A stretch of DNA of 54,269 nt, taken from contig JAAXJX010000015.1 of NCBI GenBank assembly GCA_012269595.1, positions 3,906 through 58,174 on the forward strand, written 5' to 3'. The number at the start of each line of letters is the position of its first letter. Position 1 is the stretch's first letter. Positions 19,053 through 25,754 of the stretch are shown here, one piece after another. Origin of the DNA: Planctomycetia bacterium. Lineage in GTDB: Bacteria > Planctomycetota > UBA8108 > UBA1146. Made by a program: the position numbers and the translations under genes. The notes under the pieces are model-generated. The model worked only from the letters and a program-made list of their open reading frames with translations, was not told the origin of the DNA and made no database searches.

Positions 19053-21206
19053 GTGCCCAGACAGTCCGCTCTATTGCTCGGAATTATCTGGGGATACCTC
19101 GTCTGGCAGGCTTCCCCCTGTTCTGGAGCCGATTGGCTCGTGCCTTCACAAATTCCCACGATTCAACAGGCCATCGACTCGGCACTCCCGGGAGATCAGA
19201 TCCTCGTCGAACCGGGCACCTATCAGGAGAACATCAACTTCCTCGGCAAAGATGTCTCACTCATCTCCACTTCAGGGCCGGCTGTCACTTTCATCGATGG
19301 ATCCGCCCTGACCCAGGGAACGACCCTTGGCTCGACCGTCACCTTTTCCTCAGGAGAAACGGCCGCAGCCATCTTCAGCGGCTTCACCGTTCAAGGTGGA
19401 AATGGAACACTCCTGACCGATGCCCTGGGGACCTATCGGCGAGGAGGCGGAATTCATGTCTCAGCCGCATCTCCCACCATCGAGAACTGCCAGCTGAACA
19501 ATAACTCCTCCGATTTTGGATCAGGTTTTTACGCTCAGGGAACCCTGTCGTTGACACTCCAGAATTTGCAAATCATGAACAACTCCGGTCTTGAGGGATC
19601 AGGGGTCTACCTGATTGATTGTGGAATCGTTTCCATTGAGCAATGCAATATATCGGGAAATCAGGCCATGACCGCAGGTGGAGCGATTTCCATCAATACC
19701 TGCACTCAAGTAAATCTGCGACAGAATTCTCTCAGCGCGAACACAGCCCTGATTGGTGGAGGAGTGTATTGCAGATTGAGTGGACTCCTCTTGGAGAGCA
19801 ACGAAGTCCGATCGAATGAAGCCAGTCTCCTTGGTGGTGGAATCACTCTTTACCAATCGACGAGCACTTGCATCGATTCCGTCTTTGTCGCCAACTCTGC
19901 CAATCACGGTGGCGGAATCGGTCTCGATGGTGGCACTCTGATCATTGAAAAATGCTTGCTCACCGGTAATATCGCGACGACTGCCGGAGCTGCCGTCGCT
20001 TCCACCATCAATCTGGTCAGCGTTGAGATCCATCGCAGTACTCTGGCTTTCAATTCCTCACCAAATGGCTCTCCAGGGGTCTATTATCCTCCCCTGAGTG
20101 CAGGTGGGGCGATCTCAACCCTGGTGTTGAGCCATTCCATCCTGTGGAATCCCACCGGCCTGGAAATCGACATTCCCACCTTATCGCAGGTTGATCACAG
20201 CGTGGTCTCTTCCGGCTACCCGGGCACTGCTGTCCTCGTTTCCGATCCCCTCTTCCAGAATTCTGCCGCAGAAAACTTCAGCCTTGATCCAGCGTCGCCC
20301 TGCATTGATACCGGAGACAGTCTTCTGTACACCGATCCCGATGGAACTCCTCCCGATCTCGGTGCCTATTACTTTGACCAACGACCGCCAGCACTGCCGC
20401 CTCTGACCTGTCAGCTCGTGGATCCCTGCGGGACCACCGTCAGCATCAGTTGGGATGTGGGCACGCAAATCCCCGATTCGTTGCAACTGTCCGTGGGAAC
20501 CGATCTCACACAACTGGTTCCCCTCGCAGCCTTGCCTGGGACAGCATCCGGATACACTTTCGACCCCGGGTCTTCAGGGCTCATGATCCTTTGCGTAGAG
20601 CCTGTCACCGGGGGGCTGACCCCGGAATCGGGTCCCACCTGTTGTGAGATCGACATTCCTGTGCCCACACCACAGATAACGATCCTGGATCTTCAATGCA
20701 GTTACGACCCACTCAGCTGTACAGGGGAACTCTCCTGGACGAATGGGACGACCTATTCAAACATCGAGCTGATCGTCAATGGCCAGAGCCTGTCGCTGCC
20801 CGGATCGGTCAACAGTGCCAACCTGCCCCTCACCCCCGGTTTGCCCACCACCCTGCAGTTGATTCCCCAAACAGGCTGTGGAGCGATTCTGGCCGCTGTG
20901 GAGTGTCAATTACTCTGCCCGATACCTGAACCACGGTTCATTCGCGGCGATGCCAACATGGATTCAATCCTCAATGTGGCAGACGTGCTGTTCCAACTGG
21001 AGCATCTCCACCAGTCCCTTCCGGCAAGTTGTCAGGATGCGATCGACTGCAACGATGATGGAGTTCTGGACATATCAGACCCTATTTTCCTTTTGTTATT
21101 CCTCTTCGATAATGGACTGCCTCCCCCGGCACCCGCATTGAACTGCGATACAGACCCCGGCCCTGCCGATTCGCTGGATTGTCTAAACGGTCTTAACTGT
21201 CCATAG
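19053..21206 (+). CDS. Secreted parallel beta-helix protein with Fn3-like region and C-terminal dockerin-like pair
   Basis: The start is a GTG with a perfect AGGAGG 6 bp upstream. The signal peptide (LLLGIIWGYLVWQASPCSGA) is followed by a DUF1565/pectate-lyase-like opening (VPSQIPTIQQAIDSALPGDQ, ILVEPGTYQENI), then about ten beta-helix coils rich in IENCQLNNNS- and ISGNQAMTAGGAI-type rungs up to about residue 430. An Fn3-like module with LSWTNGTTYSNIELIVNG follows. The dockerin-like pair is RGDANMDSILNVADVLFQL and CNDDGVLDISDPIFLLLFLF, with tail DSLDCLNGLNCP. No catalytic residues can be assigned, so carbohydrate lyase activity is possible but unproven. The gene precedes the HTH-receiver regulator on the same strand, 237 bp away and with its own promoter. 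Confidence 0.85.
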   Translation: MPRQSALLLGIIWGYLVWQASPCSGADWLVPSQIPTIQQAIDSALPGDQILVEPGTYQENINFLGKDVSLISTSGPAVTFIDGSALTQGTTLGSTVTFSSGETAAAIFSGFTVQGGNGTLLTDALGTYRRGGGIHVSAASPTIENCQLNNNSSDFGSGFYAQGTLSLTLQNLQIMNNSGLEGSGVYLIDCGIVSIEQCNISGNQAMTAGGAISINTCTQVNLRQNSLSANTALIGGGVYCRLSGLLLESNEVRSNEASLLGGGITLYQSTSTCIDSVFVANSANHGGGIGLDGGTLIIEKCLLTGNIATTAGAAVASTINLVSVEIHRSTLAFNSSPNGSPGVYYPPLSAGGAISTLVLSHSILWNPTGLEIDIPTLSQVDHSVVSSGYPGTAVLVSDPLFQNSAAENFSLDPASPCIDTGDSLLYTDPDGTPPDLGAYYFDQRPPALPPLTCQLVDPCGTTVSISWDVGTQIPDSLQLSVGTDLTQLVPLAALPGTASGYTFDPGSSGLMILCVEPVTGGLTPESGPTCCEIDIPVPTPQITILDLQCSYDPLSCTGELSWTNGTTYSNIELIVNGQSLSLPGSVNSANLPLTPGLPTTLQLIPQTGCGAILAAVECQLLCPIPEPRFIRGDANMDSILNVADVLFQLEHLHQSLPASCQDAIDCNDDGVLDISDPIFLLLFLFDNGLPPPAPALNCDTDPGPADSLDCLNGLNCP

Positions 21207-21279
21207 AATTCCAGAAAGAGTGATTCCGGCAGATAATGGGCGATCTGACAATCAATGACCTCCAGACCATTCAGGAAAG

Positions 21280-21307
21280 TTGACAAAACGACTAACAAAC
21301 ATACAAT
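21280..21307 (+). promoter_or_regulatory. Sigma70-type promoter of the HTH-receiver gene
   Basis: TTGACA (21280-21285) and TACAAT (21302-21307) are separated by 16 bp, a close match to the housekeeping consensus. The start codon is at 21444, which predicts an untranslated leader of about 130 nt. Confidence 0.7.
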
Positions 21308-21330
21308 GTATGTATAGTTGATTTACATAC
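21299..21330. promoter_or_regulatory. Operator-like ACATAC palindrome overlapping the -10 box plus a third half-site
   Basis: ACATAC-AAT-GTATGT (21299-21313) is a perfect 6-3-6 inverted repeat that covers the -10 box. A third ACATAC lies at 21325-21330. The placement would let a bound protein block transcription. Autoregulation by the HTH protein encoded downstream is the simplest guess, but only a guess. Confidence 0.5.
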
Positions 21331-21333
21331 AGA

Positions 21334-21376
21334 GCCGGACCCTGCTCCCAATCCTCCTTCGGATTGGATTACCGGC
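21334..21376 (+). promoter_or_regulatory. Structured leader element upstream of the HTH-receiver gene
   Basis: An outer stem GCCGG/CCGGC (21334-21338 with 21372-21376) encloses a 7-bp inner stem CCAATCC/GGATTGG with a 6-nt loop (21348-21367). A weak TCCG/CGGA stem followed by a T-rich stretch lies at 21387-21412, before the GAGGAG ribosome-binding site. This could be an attenuator or a protein-binding leader; it matches no riboswitch class that I recognise. Confidence 0.35.
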
Positions 21377-21443
21377 CCTGAAGAAGTCCGTTGCGAGTCG
21401 GATTTCTTTTCTTGGAAGAGTTCTTTTTTGCGAGGAGTGTGGG

Positions 21444-22022
21444 ATGAACGACAAGAGGACCCTGACGACCGGCGAAATCGCCAACTACTGCGGCGTCAAT
21501 TTCCGTACTGTCATCCGCTGGATCCAGCGGGGTCAGTTGCGCGCCTATCAGTTGCCTGGTCGTGGCGACAACCGTGTGGAGGTGAACAACTTCATCTCAT
21601 TCCTGCGTGAGAACAACATTCCGATTCCACGCGATTTCCTTCACTTGGCCCGCCGTGTTCTGGTCGTCGAAAAAGAGCCGACCGTTGCCAAAGCCATTGA
21701 AATCACCCTGAGAAAACACAACTTCGATGTCTACATGGCCCAGGATGGTTTCTCCGCTGGATCACTCCTCAGAGAGCACCTCCCCTCTGTCATGACCATC
21801 GATCTTCGCGTCCCCGGTCTCGGCGGATTCGACGTCATCGAGTACGTGCGCCTTGCTCCGGAACTTGCAAAGACGAAAATCCTTGTGATCTCCGCCATGG
21901 ACCAGGCTGACCTCGACAGAGCTCGCCTGCTGGGCGCAGATGACATTCTCGCAAAGCCTTTTGATCCTGAAGAACTCGCTCGACGAGTCGTGCGTCTGGC
22001 TGGCAGCGACCTCCGCGCCTAG
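21444..22022 (+). CDS. DNA-binding response regulator with N-terminal BldC/MerR-like HTH and C-terminal receiver
   Basis: The ATG at 21444 (MNDKRTLTTGEIANYCGVNF) follows GAGGAGTGTGGG; the protein is 192 residues. Residues 6-60 form an excisionase/MerR/BldC-type winged helix (TTGEIANYCGVNFRTVIRWI) that binds DNA. Residues 71-188 form a CheY-like receiver: acidic pair E76/E78, phosphoacceptor Asp120 in VMTIDLRVPGLGG, Ser150, and Lys171 in LAKPFDP. The domain order is the reverse of most response regulators. The usual acidic Asp pair is replaced by Glu, so phosphorylation may be altered. No histidine kinase gene is adjacent. The promoter, palindrome and structured leader just upstream suggest tight control. 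The gene sits among surface-protein genes and may regulate them (inference). Confidence 0.85.
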   Translation: MNDKRTLTTGEIANYCGVNFRTVIRWIQRGQLRAYQLPGRGDNRVEVNNFISFLRENNIPIPRDFLHLARRVLVVEKEPTVAKAIEITLRKHNFDVYMAQDGFSAGSLLREHLPSVMTIDLRVPGLGGFDVIEYVRLAPELAKTKILVISAMDQADLDRARLLGADDILAKPFDPEELARRVVRLAGSDLRA

Positions 22023-22046
22023 CCCCATCCCTGAACGCAAAATCGG

Positions 22047-22084
22047 AACGCCCTTTGAAACGAACTGTTTCAGAGGGCGTTTTT
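22047..22084 (+). terminator. Rho-independent terminator of the HTH-receiver gene
   Basis: A 15-bp stem with one G-T pair (AACGCCCTTTGAAAC with GTTTCAGAGGGCGTT) and a 5-nt loop runs into a T-tract at 22080-22084, 25 bp after the stop codon. Confidence 0.92.
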
Positions 22085-22104
22085 CTGTATCGACCAGCTG
22101 CCAT

Positions 22105-24027
22105 CTATGGACAGATCGAATGGCTCTCGCAGGGAAGCAACAGGGGATCCAGACCGATTCCGCAATCGGGATAAGGAGCTTCCGGAGCCTCACCACCAGA
22201 AAAGAGGAAGGTCAGCAGGCGGATCGCATCACTCAGATCCAGATTCCCATCGGCATCAGTGTCGCTTGCTGAAAGGCAGTTCCCCGGTGGATCCAGTCCA
22301 AACATGCGCCGCAACAACACAACCGCATCCCCCACATTGACACTGCCGTTCTCATTGACGTCACCACGAAGAAATCGGGTGGGAACAACCACCTGAATCG
22401 GGGTGACGTCATGGCTGACAGGCACCTCAAGGCCGCCCGTCAGCGTCAGAAACGGATCTCCGGCAGTACTGGATTCGAATGTCAGGGTGGTCTCTGCGTC
22501 CTGTGAAAGGTCACTCACCGAGACCGAGAAGAGTGCCAGATCATTGACCAGGCCTGCTCCCAATCCATATAGCCCTGTATCGTCGATAATCGTCGACAAC
22601 GTTACCGTCTCCCCTGAAGCCCCTCCCAGATCGACCCACCAGAAGTCAGGGCCATTACCAGCAGTTGCTGTCATCAATTGGGATGATGGGACCAAAGATT
22701 GAGGTTGCAGAATGGAAGGGTCGAGGTGAAAGGTCAGATCGGCCCCCCTGATTCCCAGATTTGCGGTGACCTTTAATGGCAGCTCGTGATTCAGTCCAGC
22801 GGAGACTGCGGCAGGTTCGAAATAAACCCTGCCACGCAGTTCCTGATCACCGAAAAAGGTGGTGAACAACTGCATGTCCGTATGCTCGATAATCATTTCC
22901 AGACTGCCATTGCCATCCAGATCAGTGAACCCGATTCCCTTGGCACTCTGATAGGTGACAAACCAATCCTGATCAGGGAAATCCCCCTGCCCATCTCCGT
23001 ACAAAGTGGTGATCAATCCACTGGAGAAGGGAATCACCGCATCCGAATGACCATCTGCATTCATGTCGTGAAGTCGGATGCGGTGCATGATCCCCCAACC
23101 AAACTGCCCCACCGAAATCTCTGCCTGACGATCAAACTGGAGACTGCCCGTCGCGAGAAAAGGAATTAATGAACGAGTCATCCAGGTCCCCAGTAACAGA
23201 TCAGGTAAACCGTTCTGGTCCAGATCCCCGACCACTACCGAATAGGGGTGAGGCTCTTCCGGAAAAAGATACTCTGAGGCCAAGGCCAACTGACCGTTAC
23301 CGACATTCTCAAAAATCGAAAGAGAGTCCCCTTCCCTGCAGGACAACACCACATCCGGATCGCCGTCCAGATCCAGATCTGCCACCTCTACAGCTCTGGC
23401 CATGGAAGACCGGGGATAGTGCTGCGGAATGAGATAATCAGGGATCGCGGAGTTAGCCACTCCGATGAGTACTGTTACAGCAGCGGGCTGAAATGCTTCC
23501 CCCAATAGGGTCGTACAGAGAACGATATCCAGCCTTCCATCCCCATTGAGATCACTCAAAGTGAGATCAAAAGGGACCCGGTTCAACAGAGGATCGAGCA
23601 TGAAATCGATTCGATCCCCGGGGACACCATTTTCAAATACCAGTACGGAGACAAATCCACCCGGATCCATGGGGTGCGACCACGTGAAAACCAGATCCTG
23701 GTCTCCATCTCCATCCAAATCACCGGCAGCCAGCCCTCGGACCAGTCCGTCGATTCCTTCTCCTCTTGGATGATGGACGACCTCGCCATGAAGTCCGGCA
23801 CCGATCCCACGTGCGATTGCAAGAGTGCCCCCTCCATTGATGGCGATCAAATCCGGCAGGGCATCTCCTGTCACGTCAGCGATACAGTGTTCTGAAATGA
23901 TCAGGCCGACCGAAGTGGGAAGAGGACTGCTCAATTGAAATTGAGCTTCCAGTCCTCTCTCGCAAGCCATGAAGGCCAAGAGGACAGTGCTCAAAAGACG
24001 AAGAGCCCTGCATGGGGAGATCGACAA
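22105..24027 (-). CDS. Secreted FG-GAP/VCBS repeat protein with cohesin-like domain and C-terminal dockerin-like pair
   Basis: The start is a TTG preceded by GGAG at suitable spacing. The 640-residue precursor has a signal peptide (LRLLSTVLLAFMACERGLEA). Residues ~45-400 hold FG-GAP/VCBS beta-propeller units with calcium loops such as GDLDGDGDQDLVF, SDLNGDGRLDIVL, ADLDLDGDPDVVL, GDLDQNGLPDLLL and TDLDGNGSLEMII. A cohesin-like region with NGPDFWWVDLGGASG lies at about 410-550. The dockerin-like pair is RGDVNENGSVNVGDAVVLL and DTDADGNLDLSDAIRLL, with tail LLLPCESHSICP. No enzymatic motif is visible. The FG-GAP region suggests protein-protein or matrix binding. Its end faces the regulator terminator, with 20 bp between them. 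Confidence 0.85.
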   Translation of the reverse strand: MSISPCRALRLLSTVLLAFMACERGLEAQFQLSSPLPTSVGLIISEHCIADVTGDALPDLIAINGGGTLAIARGIGAGLHGEVVHHPRGEGIDGLVRGLAAGDLDGDGDQDLVFTWSHPMDPGGFVSVLVFENGVPGDRIDFMLDPLLNRVPFDLTLSDLNGDGRLDIVLCTTLLGEAFQPAAVTVLIGVANSAIPDYLIPQHYPRSSMARAVEVADLDLDGDPDVVLSCREGDSLSIFENVGNGQLALASEYLFPEEPHPYSVVVGDLDQNGLPDLLLGTWMTRSLIPFLATGSLQFDRQAEISVGQFGWGIMHRIRLHDMNADGHSDAVIPFSSGLITTLYGDGQGDFPDQDWFVTYQSAKGIGFTDLDGNGSLEMIIEHTDMQLFTTFFGDQELRGRVYFEPAAVSAGLNHELPLKVTANLGIRGADLTFHLDPSILQPQSLVPSSQLMTATAGNGPDFWWVDLGGASGETVTLSTIIDDTGLYGLGAGLVNDLALFSVSVSDLSQDAETTLTFESSTAGDPFLTLTGGLEVPVSHDVTPIQVVVPTRFLRGDVNENGSVNVGDAVVLLRRMFGLDPPGNCLSASDTDADGNLDLSDAIRLLTFLFSGGEAPEAPYPDCGIGLDPLLLPCESHSICP

Positions 24028-24224
24028 AGGAATACTCCGTTTAAGTCGCCTCGAAGAATCACGAGGTTCATGATTTTGAATAAGATGGGTGTCCAGCCAT
24101 GATAAGGACCAGATACCTCAAGAACGCTATAAGACTCCTATTATCACCTGTCGTGCCCACCAATGCACTCATCCTGCAGTCGAACTTACCTGACTCTCCA
24201 TTAACAGGCTGGAAGGTGACGATG

Positions 24225-24261
24225 AAAAATGCCCCGAATCCACTCGGTGGATTCGGGGCAT
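24225..24261 (-). terminator. Rho-independent terminator of the DUF1573 gene
   Basis: Read on the minus strand, a perfect 14-bp stem (ATGCCCCGAATCCA with its complement) and a 5-nt loop are followed by five T. It lies about 25 bp past the stop at 24286. An intact terminator right after the complete downstream frame supports one continuous gene across the internal TGA. Confidence 0.93.
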
Positions 24262-24285
24262 TCTTGATTCAAAAGAAAACTGCGC

Positions 24286-25380
24286 TCAGGGAGCGGTCTG
24301 GCGCTTCTGCGGAAACTGGCCCATGACCCACATGGAGATCTCTTTTTTGATCTCGTCGCTGGTCTTGATGGTCATCTTTCCCAGAACCGTGGGGGTTGGC
24401 TGATACTCGGAAAGAGTGATCCAGACTCGATAACTCTTACCGGCAACCACTTCCTGGATCCGGGTAGTGAACGCACCCTGGATACGATCATCCAGATTGA
24501 CCTCGGTCACTTCGAAGCTGACCCCGGGATCTCCCCCCGTCACCAGAATGCTCTTCTCAATCGGCTTTGAACCGGCATTGAGCAGGTTTCGGGTTTCCTT
24601 GTCCATGAACTTGATGTTGTTCTTGGGCTGAAGAACGATTCGATCCCTGTGATCCAACTGCACATTGAATTCCAGGCTGCGATCCTGACCATCACTGGTT
24701 TTGACATCGAGGATCAGCTTCTCACGCAAGACTGCGGGCTTGGAGTTTGCCGAAGCAGAGAGACTGAGTTCAAAGGAGCGCCCCTCTTCGATCACCACCG
24801 GCTCTGCAGCGGTAATCCAGCCCTTGCCTGCGGTCCTGACGTCGACGATCTCCACATCGAGAGGAGACCCGGCGTTGAACTCGAAAGTGCCTTCAAGAGG
24901 TTTTCCTGCGAGTCCCTGCAACTTGATCTGAAGTGGCCGCGTCTCGAGAATTTCGAGAATCGTTCCCTTCAGGGTCAGTGAAAACTCCGGATTCACCGGG
25001 TCATTGGAGAAAACCTTCATGGTCTTGGCAACACCTTTGCCTCTGACCTTTTTGGTGTCGAGATTCACCGTTACTTTTCCCACCCCACCGGGGGGGATCT
25101 GGTCGTCGTGATCGGCGACCGTGCAACCTCAGGTCCCGTTGACCTTTTTGATGATCAGGACTTCATCACCGGTATTGCGAATCTCGAAATCATGGGTGAA
25201 CGGGGTTTCCTTGATCAGCTCCCCCCACTCGACCAAAGGTTCATCGCACTCGATTCTCGGGGAACCGGGCACCTGGTTGTGGGTGGCTGCCCCTGAATCC
25301 CTGACGCTCAACCACGGAATCAATCCGAGAGCCAGCAACAGGATCAAACGGCGGGACCCACTCATTGCACTGCGCAACAT
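24286..25380 (-). CDS. Exported DUF1573 protein with in-frame TGA at the CGC cysteine: candidate selenoprotein
   Basis: The start is the ATG at 25380 (MLRSAMSGSRRLILLLALGL), with GGAAGAGG upstream and a signal peptide. The N-terminal DUF1573 domain reads IECDEPLVEWGELIKETPF, then HDFEIRNTGDEVLIIKKVNGT, then TGA (25129-25131, codon 84), then GCTVADHDDQIPPGGVGKVT in the same frame. DUF1573 normally has sCGCT here, so TGA replaces exactly the first cysteine. Downstream the frame stays open for 280 codons with good family sequence (VFSNDPVNPEFSLTLKGTI) and ends in a strong terminator. If TGA is read as selenocysteine, the product is 364 residues with a Sec-Gly-Cys motif, which would suggest thiol/selenol redox or metal chemistry outside the cytoplasm. 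Alternatives are a nonsense mutation of TGC/TGT, or a base error; then the gene is broken. Confidence 0.75.
25078..25131 (-). promoter_or_regulatory. Candidate selenocysteine insertion site: in-frame UGA followed by two hairpins
   Basis: The UGA is 25131-25129. On the mRNA, a hairpin at 25120-25101 has a 5-bp stem GGUCG/CGACC and a 10-nt loop. A second, very stable hairpin at 25097-25078 pairs UCCCCCCC with GGGGUGGGA, with one bulged U and an apical GGU. Bacterial SECIS elements lie just downstream of UGA and often have GU in the apical loop. The first hairpin is at the near edge of the usual distance, and the second (about 39 nt) slightly beyond it. Neither is a textbook match. Confidence 0.4.
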
Positions 25381-25754
25381 GTTGAATGCCTCTTCCACAC
25401 TTTGTATGTCTAGTTCACTGCACCTGATTCAGTACACCTGAGGCCGCTCTCCTCTATCGAGACGACCTCAACTTCTGAAACAGTATAACATTTTTGAAAA
25501 ATTCGTGGGAAAAACCTCAATCAGCCCAACTCACCGATTCAGATCTGTTTTTCCCTGCCTGACCGAGTCCACCCCGTCCGATTTTCGGAACCTCATGACT
25601 GTGGGGCAGGTCCTCGCTACTCAACGATCAGACACTGTGAATAGTCCCCTGACGTTGGCCTCATTCGTAAAAAAAACCGTGGCTCGCGAATCTCTTCGCG
25701 AGCCACGGTTTCAAGGTCAACAGACCCGGTTCTCTTGATCAGTTCCTGACCTGA
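25381..25754. other. Intergenic region upstream of the DUF1573 gene
   Basis: This 374-bp stretch holds the promoter region of the minus-strand DUF1573 gene and, at its far end, the terminator of the gene at 25755-30221. On the minus strand ACATACAAA occurs at 25409-25401, just before the DUF1573 ribosome-binding site. An AT-rich stretch at about 25480-25515 could hold the promoter. I see no convincing additional gene. Confidence 0.5.
25669..25711 (-). terminator. Rho-independent terminator downstream of the cadherin-like repeat gene
   Basis: Read on the minus strand, a perfect 17-bp stem (AAACCGTGGCTCGCGAA with its complement) and a 4-nt loop end in a run of eight T. It lies 44 bp past the stop codon at 25755. 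Confidence 0.95.

Noticed and set aside
24286-25083. Treating the downstream part of the DUF1573 gene as a separate gene starting at the GTG at 25083
   Set aside because: There is no signal peptide and no domain start there; the sequence enters in the middle of the DUF1573 domain, and the frame is the same as that of the upstream part.
24286-25380. Explaining the in-frame TGA as a tryptophan codon (variant code)
   Set aside because: TGA ends many clearly complete genes in the window, including overlapping operon genes, so a genome-wide TGA=Trp code is excluded. The position is also a family cysteine, not a tryptophan.
25505-25738. 77-codon plus-strand frame in the gap upstream of the DUF1573 gene
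   Set aside because: It runs through the terminator hairpin of the neighbouring gene and shows no ribosome-binding site or domain.
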